Below are positions 1 to 6,295 of a stretch of DNA of 10,960 nucleotides, piece by piece. The stretch is taken from NCBI GenBank assembly GCA_030428025.1, contig JAUIBJ010000056.1:1-10960 (forward strand). The letters run 5' to 3'. The stretch's first letter is position 1. Every line of letters starts with the position of its first letter. The DNA is from Alphaproteobacteria bacterium (lineage in GTDB: Bacteria; Pseudomonadota; Alphaproteobacteria; Rhodobacterales; Rhodobacteraceae). The notes under the pieces are model-generated. The model worked only from the letters and a program-made list of their open reading frames with translations, had not been told where the DNA came from and did no database searches. A program made the translations under genes and the position numbers.

Positions 1-530
1 CGTTCGAGGATGGTGACCGCCCCGTCCGTCTGCCGGGCGGTGTCGATCAGAAGCTCGCGGGTGATGCGGGTCTGAAGCTCGGTGTTCTCGTAGCAGGCGC
101 GCATCGCGGCGCGGAGCGCCAACCGCAGAAGCCGCTTGGTCAGGTCCGTATCGCCGTCGAAGGGGATGCGGGCGAAAAGCGCCTCGGCCAGCGCCTCGGC
201 GCGGGCGGCATCGGTTTCTTCCTTTACGGCGTCGAGCAGGACGCGAGCGGAGAGCGTGCTGTGGCTGGGCCGGTCGGCCAGCAGAGCCTCGGCGCGCACC
301 AGATCGGCGCCGCGGAACTCGTCGGTCGACCGGAGCCGCTCGACCGTGTGGGCGGCGGCGGTGCGGCAGGCATTGTCGGCGCAGGCCCGCCGCAGGCTCA
401 GCCCCAGAATGCCCAGCCCCGCGAGCCCCGCCGCGGCCACGGTGCCGCCCGAGGGGTCGCCCCAGAGAAAGGCCAGCGCGCCCACGCAGATATTGCTGCT
501 GCCCTCGGCGATCTTCTCGAATGTGCTCAT
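1..530 (-). CDS. Unrecognised helical protein, N-terminal part (runs off the left edge)
   Basis: An open frame starts with ATG at 530 and stays open to the window edge, giving 176 codons. I do not recognise the family. The start has a purine-rich GGGGAC stretch just upstream. Residues about 15-47 are rich in Ala, Gly, Leu and Ile (ending ILGLSL, then RR), which could be one membrane segment or a buried glycine-rich hairpin. No cleaved signal peptide is evident. From residue 55 the sequence is Ala/Leu/Arg/Glu-rich and looks like a chain of amphipathic helices. Near residues 128-165 comes a denser helical stretch containing TKRLLRLALRAAMRAC. Such a layout can precede an NTPase or repeat domain, but none is visible here. 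It lies 66 bases downstream of the methyltransferase stop on the same strand. Codon use on the minus frame is good, and the plus-strand frames over this stretch give only Ser/Ala/Arg-rich junk. Being a gene is likely; its function is unknown. Confidence 0.78.
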   Translation of the reverse strand, partial: MSTFEKIAEGSSNICVGALAFLWGDPSGGTVAAAGLAGLGILGLSLRRACADNACRTAAAHTVERLRSTDEFRGADLVRAEALLADRPSHSTLSARVLLDAVKEETDAARAEALAEALFARIPFDGDTDLTKRLLRLALRAAMRACYENTELQTRITRELLIDTARQTDGAVTILE

Positions 531-577
531 TGGTCCCCGTGTCCCCGCCGCTTACAGATTGACGCATGCGCGCGGGT

Positions 578-591
578 CCGGCAAGGGCCGG
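578..591 (-). terminator. Weak stem-loop after the methyltransferase gene
   Basis: CCGGC and GCCGG form a 5-bp stem around a 4-base loop a few bases past the methyltransferase stop. There is no T run after it, so it may slow or mark the transcript end but is not a convincing intrinsic terminator. Confidence 0.2.
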
Positions 592-596
592 GGGCC

Positions 597-1412
597 TCAG
601 GCGGTGCCGGTGGCGATGACGAATTCGGCGGGGATCTCGTAGCCGTCGCCCACGCGGTACTCCGCCACGGAGGCGAGGAATTCGGCATCCACCGCCGCGC
701 GGGTCTCGGCGTCGAAGCGCTTGGCGGCCATGGCCACCGCGCCGCCGTCGATCACCGCTTCCAGCACCGCGCCGGGGGACGGGAAGGACAGCATTCTGGC
801 GATGCGCTCTTCGCGGATGTCGGAAAACCCGGCCCGCTCCATCTCGGCCTGTGCCGCCCCGTGCGCGCCCAGGCCGAAGAACATCGGGCAGACCTCCGAC
901 TGCACGCGGGCGTCGGTGATGGGGAAGATTTCTGCCCAACCGCAGTTGCGCCGCTCGCCCCAGACCGCCACCGCCGCGCGCCCGCCGGGGCGCAGCACCC
1001 GGCGCATTTCCGAAAGCGCCGCACCCGGGTCGGGCATGTACATCAGGCCGAAGGCGCAGAGGGCGCGGTCGAAGCTCTGGTCCGCGAAGGTCAGGGCCTC
1101 GGCGTTCTGGCGTTCGAAGGAGATGTTGGAAAGGCCCTGGTCCCGCGCCCGCGCCGTGCCGAGGGCCACCATCTCGCCGGAAAGGTCGGTGGCGGTGACA
1201 TGGCCCTCGGGGCCGACGGCGCGGGCCACGGGCAAGGTCACGAGCCCGGTTCCCGCGGCGGTTTCCACGACCTTCTGGCCGGCGGCGAGGGCGGCCATCT
1301 CCAGCAGTGTCTCCTGCGGCGCGGCGAGGCTGCCGCGCCAGCCATCGTCATAGACCGGCGCCGCGGCGTCCCAGCCATAGCGCTGCACGCGGAGTTGCAG
1401 GCGGGCGTCCAT
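597..1412 (-). CDS. Class I SAM-dependent methyltransferase (UbiE/Methyltransf_11-like)
   Basis: Predicted 271-residue soluble methyltransferase that transfers a methyl group from S-adenosylmethionine; the substrate is not known. The SAM-binding Rossmann fold is visible: motif I VVETAAGTGLVTLPVA (about 48-63), the acidic end of strand 2 in TATDLSGEMV (73-82), QNAEALTFADQSFDRALCAFGLMYMPDP (102-129; motifs II and post-II), and MRRVLRPGGRAAVAVWG (136-152), typical of UbiE/COQ5-type enzymes. The C-terminal third has no recognisable substrate motif. The frame is open further upstream to 1703, but that part overlaps the OsmC gene. ATG at 1412 gives MDARLQLRVQRYGWDAAAPVYDDGW, a normal family N-terminus, 11 bases after the OsmC stop, so translation is probably coupled. 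No strong Shine-Dalgarno is seen there. The close spacing suggests one transcript with the OsmC gene. The family call is secure; the specific role is open. Confidence 0.92.
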   Translation of the reverse strand: MDARLQLRVQRYGWDAAAPVYDDGWRGSLAAPQETLLEMAALAAGQKVVETAAGTGLVTLPVARAVGPEGHVTATDLSGEMVALGTARARDQGLSNISFERQNAEALTFADQSFDRALCAFGLMYMPDPGAALSEMRRVLRPGGRAAVAVWGERRNCGWAEIFPITDARVQSEVCPMFFGLGAHGAAQAEMERAGFSDIREERIARMLSFPSPGAVLEAVIDGGAVAMAAKRFDAETRAAVDAEFLASVAEYRVGDGYEIPAEFVIATGTA

Positions 1413-1423
1413 CGGCGCGGGCC

Positions 1424-1951
1424 TCAGCCGGCGACGGTGACGTCGGTCACCACCTTTTGCGCGTCGCGCAGGGCCAGAAACCACGGGTCCTGCTCCATCG
1501 CCCTGTCGACAAGGGCGCGCACGGCCTCTTCCGGTTCGTCGGAGGTGATGGTGACCGCGAGGCGCGTCTCCAGCGGCGCGGCGGAGTTCTCGCCCAGGCC
1601 GAACATCGCGCCGTCGTCGAAATCGGTCTCGATGTCGACGGCCACGGATTTCAGGTCGAGCCCCGCATGGATCGCCGATATCTTGATCCCGATGCCGAGG
1701 CATCCGGCGATGCCGGCGCGAGCGAAGAAGCCCGGCGTCGGGCCGGTGCCGGTGCCGCCCATGATCTCGGGCATGTCCATCACCGCCGTCTCGTCGTCTT
1801 GGGTGAAGTGGCAGCGCAGCCCGTCGCCCACCACCGCGCTGGCCGCCTTGGTGCTGAACGCCGCCTCGGGGCGGCTTTCGAACACCTTTATGACGCGGGC
1901 CTGTTTGGCGCGGATCTCCTCCGCGCTGTCCGGTTTGCTGTCTTTGGCCAT
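1424..1951 (-). CDS. OsmC-family protein (single-cysteine variant)
   Basis: A 175-residue protein of the OsmC/Ohr superfamily, small proteins that often reduce organic hydroperoxides by a two-cysteine mechanism. The central helix signature is at GTGPTPGFFARAGIAGCLGIGIKISAIHAG (about 68-97), with the first conserved cysteine at C84. The LKSVAVDIETDFD strand (100-112) and the LAVTITSDEP stretch (131-140) follow as in the family. The usual second, resolving cysteine is not found: the helix that would carry it reads AMEQDPWFLALRDA (151-164). The only other cysteine is C47, in the N-terminal strand region. Peroxidase activity is therefore doubtful. ATG at 1951 is chosen over the upstream ATG at 1987 because it has GGGGGAC just before it and because a good promoter lies between the two. 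It sits 46 bases after dnaB and 11 bases before the methyltransferase. Family assignment is fairly sure. Confidence 0.88.
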   Translation of the reverse strand: MAKDSKPDSAEEIRAKQARVIKVFESRPEAAFSTKAASAVVGDGLRCHFTQDDETAVMDMPEIMGGTGTGPTPGFFARAGIAGCLGIGIKISAIHAGLDLKSVAVDIETDFDDGAMFGLGENSAAPLETRLAVTITSDEPEEAVRALVDRAMEQDPWFLALRDAQKVVTDVTVAG

Positions 1952-1973
1952 GATGTCCCCCCTGATTTCGGGA

Positions 1974-2001
1974 AGGATAGCATGCAACGGGGCCGTTTCA
2001 A
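1974..2001 (-). promoter_or_regulatory. Candidate sigma-70 promoter for the OsmC-methyltransferase pair
   Basis: On the minus strand TTGAAA (1996-2001, five of six to TTGACA) is followed after 16 bases by TATCCT (1974-1979, four of six to TATAAT). The -35 box covers the dnaB stop codon. Transcription would begin near 1967, leaving a short leader with the GGGGGAC ribosome site before ATG 1951. It was found by eye only. Confidence 0.4.
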
Positions 2002-3491
2002 AACTCCTGTTCGATCCCCTGCTGATAGGGCTTCACCAGATTGCCGAAGCGGGTGAAGCGGCCCTCGAAGGAGAGGTCGACCGTGCCGATGGGCCCGTGC
2101 CGCTGCTTGCCGATGATCACCTCGGCGCGGCCGTGCAGGCGTTCCATCCGTTCCTGCCACGCGGCCATTTCCTCCAGCCTGTCCTCCGACGGCTTCTCGC
2201 GCTCGGCATAGTATTCCTCGCGGAAGACGAACATCACCACGTCGGCGTCCTGCTCGATCGAGCCGCTCTCGCGCAGGTCCGAAAGTTGCGGGCGCTTGTC
2301 GTCGCGGGACTCGACCTGGCGGGAGAGCTGCGACAGCGCGATGACGGGGATATCCAGCTCCTTGGCGATGGCCTTGAGGCCCTGGGTGATCTCGGAGACC
2401 TCGTTCACCCGGCTGTCCTTGGCCGAGGCGGGACGGACAAGCTGCAGATAGTCGACGATCAGCACGTCGAGCCCATAGGTGCGCTTGAGCCGGCGGGCAC
2501 GGGCGGCCAACTGGCTGATGGGCAGGGCAGGGGTGTCGTCGATATAGAGCGGGCAGGATTCCAGTGTCTTGGCGGCCTCGACGAAGCGGCGGAACTCGCT
2601 TTCGGTCATGTCGCCCCGGCGGATCTGTTCGGAGGGGATTTCCGAGGCTTCCGACAGCACCCGCGCGGCCAGCTGCTCGGCGCTCATCTCGAGGCTGTAG
2701 AAGCCCACCACGCCGCCATCGACGGTGCCCTCGGTGCCGTCGGGCCGCATGCCGCGCCGGTACGCCTTGGCGATGTTGAAGGCGATGTTGGTGGCCAGCG
2801 ACGTCTTGCCCATCGACGGGCGCCCGGCAAGGATCAGCAGGTCCGACTTGTGCAGCCCGCCCAGCTTGCGGTCCATGTCCACGAGCCCGGTGGAGATGCC
2901 GGCAAGCCCGCCGTCGCGCTGATAGGCGGCATTGGCCACGTCCACGGCCTGTTTGACGGCGCTCAGGAAGCTCTGGAAGCCGCGTTCCGACTGGCCCTGT
3001 TCGGAAAGCGCATAGAGCTTCTGCTCGGCCTCGACGATCTGGTCGCGGGGCTCCAGATCCACGTCCGCCCGGGCGGCCTTGCCGGCGATGTCGTGGCCGA
3101 GTTCGATCAGCTCGCGCCGCACCGCCATGTCATAGATCATCTGGGCATAGTCGCGCGCCGCAAACGAACTGATGGCGGCACCGGCAAGACGCACCAGATA
3201 GGCCGGCCCGCCCAGTTCGATCAGCCCCTCGTCCTCTTCCAGAAACGCCTTCAGCGTCACCGGCGAGGCCAGATTGCCCTTGGCGATCCGCGCCGCCGCC
3301 ACCTCGAAGATGCGGGCATGGACCGGCTCGTAGAAATGCTGCGGCCCGATCAGATTGGCGACCCTGTCATAGATGTCGTTATTGGTCAGGATCGCACCCA
3401 GAAGCTGCTGCTCGGCCTCGATGGAATGCGGCATCGACGCCCCGTCCTCTACCTCAACGCCGGCGGCGTTGAAGCGCGTCACATTGTTCAT
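1998..3491 (-). CDS. dnaB: Replicative DNA helicase DnaB
   Basis: A 497-residue DnaB, the hexameric 5'-3' helicase that unwinds DNA at the chromosomal fork and contacts primase. The N-terminal domain begins at PHSIEAEQQLLGAIL (about 21-35) and ends before residue 175. The RecA-like ATPase domain begins near GISTGLVDMDRKLGGL (198-213). Walker A is GRPSMGKT (223-230), the catalytic-acid region is FYSLEMS (264-270), Walker B is LIVDYLQL (344-351), the SQLSRQVE and LRESGSIEQDADVV blocks follow (387-419), and KQRHGPIGT (462-470) supplies the arginine-finger region. About 20 residues (RRGMRPDGTEGTVDGG, 245-260) form a loop between Walker A and the LEMS strand, which seems longer than in E. coli DnaB. 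No intein interrupts the gene. ATG 3491 follows GAGGGA at good spacing. It lies 230 bases downstream of pyrE, far enough to have its own promoter. The assignment is certain. Confidence 0.99.
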   Translation of the reverse strand: MNNVTRFNAAGVEVEDGASMPHSIEAEQQLLGAILTNNDIYDRVANLIGPQHFYEPVHARIFEVAAARIAKGNLASPVTLKAFLEEDEGLIELGGPAYLVRLAGAAISSFAARDYAQMIYDMAVRRELIELGHDIAGKAARADVDLEPRDQIVEAEQKLYALSEQGQSERGFQSFLSAVKQAVDVANAAYQRDGGLAGISTGLVDMDRKLGGLHKSDLLILAGRPSMGKTSLATNIAFNIAKAYRRGMRPDGTEGTVDGGVVGFYSLEMSAEQLAARVLSEASEIPSEQIRRGDMTESEFRRFVEAAKTLESCPLYIDDTPALPISQLAARARRLKRTYGLDVLIVDYLQLVRPASAKDSRVNEVSEITQGLKAIAKELDIPVIALSQLSRQVESRDDKRPQLSDLRESGSIEQDADVVMFVFREEYYAEREKPSEDRLEEMAAWQERMERLHGRAEVIIGKQRHGPIGTVDLSFEGRFTRFGNLVKPYQQGIEQEF

Positions 3492-3560
3492 CTTGTCCCT
3501 CGTTTTCCTGTGGGGCTTGTCATACAGACGTTACCTGCGGCCACGCAACTTGTATGTTTT

Positions 3561-3580
3561 TGTGGAAAGATTGTGGATAG
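3561..3580 (-). promoter_or_regulatory. Two DnaA-box-like nonamers upstream of dnaB
   Basis: On the minus strand CTATCCACA (3572-3580) matches the DnaA box TTATCCACA at eight of nine positions, and CTTTCCACA (3561-3569) at seven of nine. They have the same orientation and are offset by 11 bases, about one helical turn, in the dnaB leader/promoter region about 70 bases before the start codon. DnaA could regulate dnaB here. This is inference from sequence match only. Confidence 0.4.
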
Positions 3581-3589
3581 CCAGAGCCT

Positions 3590-3604
3590 ACCACATTTCG
3601 TGGT
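3590..3604. other. Small inverted repeat in the dnaB upstream region
   Basis: ACCAC (3590-3594) and GTGGT (3600-3604) are perfect inverted repeats around a 5-base centre, next to the DnaA-box-like sites. It may be an operator half-site pair or chance; nothing else supports it. Confidence 0.2.
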
Positions 3605-3609
3605 GCGCG

Positions 3610-3639
3610 GGTGGGTTTTCTCTAGATAAGGTGGGTTTT
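3610..3639. repeat. Paired direct repeat GGTGGGTTTT in the pyrE-dnaB gap
   Basis: GGTGGGTTTT occurs at 3610-3619 and again at 3630-3639, exactly 20 bases (about two helical turns) apart. A related GGTGGGTT lies at 4432-4439 in front of pyrE. Same-face spacing fits a protein-binding site, but no regulator is known to me for it. The rest of the 230-base gap (3492-3721) has no gene and no clear intrinsic terminator for pyrE. Confidence 0.35.
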
Positions 3640-3721
3640 GCAGGGGTGTTCCCCGGCGGCAGACCGAAAAAATGTATATACGAAACAGGGGTTTGCCCGG
3701 TTTTCCGCCCGGTCAGAAAAA

Positions 3722-4396
3722 TCAGCCGCGGGCGGCCTGCCAGGCGCGGGGGTCGGTGAGGAATTCTTCCACAGCGTCCAGCGTGGCGGGAGCGAAGCTG
3801 CCCTGCGCGCGCGCCTCGGCCAGCACGTCGGCCCAGGTGCAGAGATAATGCAGCGCAACCCCGTGATCGCCCAAGGTTTTCACCGTTTCTGGGAAGATGC
3901 CGTAATAGAAGATCACCGCCGTATGGGCGCAGGTGGCGCCGGTGTCGCGGATGGCGTCGACGAAGGACAGCTTCGATCCGCCATCGGTGGTGAGGTCCTC
4001 GACCAGCAGCACCCGCTGGCCGTCCGACATGGCGCCTTCGATTCGGGCGCCCCGGCCATAGCCCTTGGGCTTCTTGCGGACGTATGTCATGGGCAGGGCC
4101 ATCCGCTCGGCCATCAGCGCGGCGAAGGGGATGCCAGCGGTCTCGCCCCCGGCGATGTTGTCGAAGGCCTCGAAGCCCGCCTCGCGCAGCACGGTGACGG
4201 CGAGGAAGTCCATCAGGGTCGACCGGATGCGCGGGAAGGAGATCAGCTTGCGGCAGTCGATATAGGTGGGCGAGGGCAGACCCGAGGCGAGCGTAAAGGG
4301 CTTCTCGGCGTTGAAATGCACCGCCTCGATCTCCAGCAGCATCCGCGCGGTCAGGCGGGCGATCTCGTCTTTCGGGGGGTAGCTGCTGGGGATCAT
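3722..4396 (-). CDS. pyrE: Orotate phosphoribosyltransferase
   Basis: A 224-residue OPRTase, which joins orotate to phosphoribosyl pyrophosphate to give orotidine 5'-phosphate, the fifth step of de novo UMP synthesis in the cytosol. The substrate end FTLASGLPSPTYIDCRKL lies at 34-51. The flexible loop Lys/Arg segment is YVRKKPKGYGRGARIEG (105-121). The PRPP-binding motif is VLLVEDLTTDGGSK (129-142), where most type I phosphoribosyltransferases have a similar acidic pair followed by TTGGS. IAGGETAGIPFAALMAERM (81-99) is the typical preceding strand-helix. Length is normal. The start at 4396 gives MIPSSYPPKDEIARLTARML, a normal N-terminus, although the ribosome site is weak (GCGAGACAG). It follows the RTX gene by 91 bases on the same strand. 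pyrC lies about 3.4 kb upstream, so the two pyrimidine genes appear separated by an accessory insertion. The assignment is secure. Confidence 0.97.
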   Translation of the reverse strand: MIPSSYPPKDEIARLTARMLLEIEAVHFNAEKPFTLASGLPSPTYIDCRKLISFPRIRSTLMDFLAVTVLREAGFEAFDNIAGGETAGIPFAALMAERMALPMTYVRKKPKGYGRGARIEGAMSDGQRVLLVEDLTTDGGSKLSFVDAIRDTGATCAHTAVIFYYGIFPETVKTLGDHGVALHYLCTWADVLAEARAQGSFAPATLDAVEEFLTDPRAWQAARG

Positions 4397-4434
4397 GGGA
4401 CTGTCTCGCTTGGTCCGGGCCGGGGGGTTGAGGT

Positions 4435-4463
4435 GGGTTACCCCCGGCGCGGGCGGAGATCAA
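4435..4463 (-). promoter_or_regulatory. Possible weak promoter for pyrE
   Basis: In the 91-base RTX-pyrE gap the minus strand reads TTGATC (4458-4463), a 17-base spacer, then TAACCC (4435-4440). The -35 is fair and the -10 poor. The same TTGATC hexamer stands at the candidate histidine-kinase promoter. The -10 box overlaps the GGTGGGTT motif. If pyrE lost contact with the pyrC promoter through the insertion, it would need its own promoter about here. Confidence 0.2.
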
Positions 4464-4487
4464 GCGGGACGGGTGCGGGGGAGGTCG

Positions 4488-6230
4488 TCAGCTGAAGACG
4501 AAGTCGTTCTCGTCGATCACGCCGGTTTCGCCTTCCAGAACGATCGTGCCCGTCCAGGTGCCGAACCAGGGCAGGTCTTCGAAATCGATGTCCCAGGAGA
4601 TGATCGTGTTGCCGTTCTCCTGAACGATCGTCAGATCGTCGAAGGTCAGGTCGCGATCGCGGCCGTAGGTCTGGAACTCGATCACGTCGGTGCCGTTCTC
4701 GAAGTCCCGGATCACGTCCGCGCCCTCGTCGATCAGGTAACCTTCGGCGGCAGTGCTGGTTTTGAGATAAAGGAACGTGTCGGCGTCGGCGCCGCCGACG
4801 AGCGTGTCATTGCCGCCCCCGCCTGACAGTGTGTCTTCGCCGGCACCACCGTTCAGGTCGCTGTCGCCGGTGCGGTGATCAAGCAGGTCGTCGCCGGCGC
4901 CACCGTCCAGGCTGTCATACCCGTCCGGTCCGTCATTCCCGTCGGAGAGAGTGTCGTTGCCGTCGCCGCCGAATACGGTGTCGTTTCCGCCGTCACCCTG
5001 AAGCGTGTCGTCGCCGTCGCCGCCGTTCACCATGTCATCGCCTTCGAAGCCGAAGATCGTGTCGTTGCCGTCGCCGCCCTTGATGGTGTCGTCGCCATCG
5101 TCCAGAGGGTGAGAAAAGTAGTTGCCCCCGTCGATGTAATCGTCGCCGTCGCCGCCCTCGATACTGTCGCCGCCCACACCTCCTGCGATCCAGTCGTCGC
5201 CCGTGCCGCCGTCGATCGTATCGCTGCCGTCCTCGCCGCCGCCGGGGTCGCCGCCGTGAAGACGGTCATTGCCGTCGCCGCCTTCGATCCTGTCGCTTCC
5301 GGGTCCGGCCTCGACGGTGTCTTTGCCGTCGCCGCCCTCGATCGTGTCGTCGCCGTTGCCGCCGCGGGCTCTGTCGTCGCCCGCGCCGCCCTCGATCGCG
5401 TCGTTGCCGTTGCCGCCGCGGACCCTGTCGTTTCCGTCGCCGCCATCGAGGGTGTCGTCGCCCTCATCGCCCCTGAGCGTATCGGCGCCCGACCCGCCGA
5501 TCAGATTGTCGCCGCCCGGTCCGCCGGCGAGCAGGTCGCGCCCGTCGCCGCCAAGCAGCGTGTCGTGGTGGAAGCCGCCCTCCAGCAGGTCGTTGCCGGG
5601 CCCGCCCTCGAGGCTGTCGTCACCGCGGGCGCCGTCGAGGCGGTCGACCCCGTCGCCGCCCAGCAGCGTGTCGCGGCCGTTGCCACCTTTGAGCAGGTCG
5701 CCCTGCGCGCCGCCGTCGAGCAGGTCGTCGCTCGGGCCCCCCAGCAGGGTGTCGCGGCCATTGCCGCCCGACAGCTCGTCGAACCCGTTGCCGCCGTCGA
5801 GCAGATCGTTGCCCGGCCCGCCGGTCAGGCTGTCGTCGCCATTGTTGCCCTCGAGGCTGTCATTGCCGTTGCCGCCGTCGACGCTGTCGTCGCCGTTCTG
5901 GCCCAGCACCGTGTCGCGGCCGTTGTTGCCGAAGAGCATGTCATCCTCGGCGCCGCCCTTGATCCGGTCGTCGCCGTTCTGGCCCAGAACCGTGTCGCGG
6001 CCGGCGTCGCCGAAAAGCGTGTCACCCTCCGCCCCGCCCTTGATCGAATCGTTGCCGAGCCCGCCATAAACCCGGTCCTCGCCCCCCTCGCCGCGCAAAA
6101 GATCGTTACCGCCGAGCCCCCGGATCGTGTCATTCGCCGGCGTGCCGATCAGGGTTTCACCGGTGGCGTCGCCAGTAACAGTCGCGAAGGCGGCCAGCGC
6201 CCGGCTGGTTGTGAACTGCCCGATGCCCAT
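4488..6230 (-). CDS. RTX hemolysin-type calcium-binding repeat protein
   Basis: A 580-residue acidic protein built almost wholly from glycine/aspartate nonapeptides of the form GGxGxDxUx, the RTX (hemolysin-type, HemolysinCabind) repeat that folds into a calcium-filled beta-roll outside the cell. I count about 47 units between residues 38 and 478, broken by longer linkers near 326-340 (a GGGED stretch), 376 (NYFSHPLDD) and 425 (DGNDGPDGYD). Residues 1-37 carry no Sec signal peptide. The last 102 residues are non-repetitive, begin GGADADTFLYLK, contain the DVIRDFENGTDVIEF block, and end in DENDFVFS, as expected for a type I secretion C-terminal signal. No enzymatic domain is present, so a structural, adhesion, biofilm or surface-layer role is more likely than a toxin; this is inference. 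No HlyB/HlyD-type exporter is in the window. The start at 6230 has GGGAGG and AGGA upstream. It is 65 bases downstream of the histidine kinase. Confidence 0.95.
   Translation of the reverse strand: MGIGQFTTSRALAAFATVTGDATGETLIGTPANDTIRGLGGNDLLRGEGGEDRVYGGLGNDSIKGGAEGDTLFGDAGRDTVLGQNGDDRIKGGAEDDMLFGNNGRDTVLGQNGDDSVDGGNGNDSLEGNNGDDSLTGGPGNDLLDGGNGFDELSGGNGRDTLLGGPSDDLLDGGAQGDLLKGGNGRDTLLGGDGVDRLDGARGDDSLEGGPGNDLLEGGFHHDTLLGGDGRDLLAGGPGGDNLIGGSGADTLRGDEGDDTLDGGDGNDRVRGGNGNDAIEGGAGDDRARGGNGDDTIEGGDGKDTVEAGPGSDRIEGGDGNDRLHGGDPGGGEDGSDTIDGGTGDDWIAGGVGGDSIEGGDGDDYIDGGNYFSHPLDDGDDTIKGGDGNDTIFGFEGDDMVNGGDGDDTLQGDGGNDTVFGGDGNDTLSDGNDGPDGYDSLDGGAGDDLLDHRTGDSDLNGGAGEDTLSGGGGNDTLVGGADADTFLYLKTSTAAEGYLIDEGADVIRDFENGTDVIEFQTYGRDRDLTFDDLTIVQENGNTIISWDIDFEDLPWFGTWTGTIVLEGETGVIDENDFVFS
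5887..6048. repeat. Two 81-base tandem units inside the RTX gene
   Basis: Copies at 5887-5967 and 5968-6048 begin with the same 20 bases and differ at about 12 of 81 positions by hand count. Each codes three nonapeptides, so the array has grown by a 27-residue step here. Looser 27-residue relatedness continues over the next units towards residue 240. Confidence 0.75.
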
Positions 6231-6258
6231 ATGTCCTGCCTCCCTTAACTGCCCGGAC

Positions 6259-6286
6259 TTTATGGCATTTCCATCCCAGGTTGCAA
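6259..6286 (-). promoter_or_regulatory. Candidate promoter for the RTX gene
   Basis: On the minus strand TTGCAA (6281-6286) and CATAAA (6259-6264) are spaced by 16 bases in the 65-base gap after the histidine kinase, which is AT-richer than its surroundings. Transcription would begin about 20 bases before the RTX start codon. This would let the RTX gene be expressed apart from the kinase. It was found by eye only. Confidence 0.33.
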
Positions 6287-6295
6287 AGGGGGCGG

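Noticed and set aside
1998..3491. Possible intein in dnaB
   Set aside because: The helicase motifs are continuous, and length (497 residues) is normal for alphaproteobacterial DnaB. The extra stretch at 245-260 is only a short loop.
261..3629. A 1122-codon plus-strand open frame across the methyltransferase, OsmC and dnaB genes
   Set aside because: It lies opposite three confidently identified minus-strand genes, is rich in His/Arg/Ala/Gly, and has no domain. It is an artefact of high GC.
4497..6230. CRISPR-like appearance of the regular repeats
   Set aside because: The periodicity is 9 codons (27 bases) in a coding frame without unique spacers; it is the RTX nonapeptide array.
4875..6248. 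A 457-codon plus-strand frame of VAVAA-type repeats opposite the RTX gene
   Set aside because: It mirrors the RTX repeat DNA read backwards. Its periodicity comes from the GGxGxD codons, and no separate ribosome site or family is seen.
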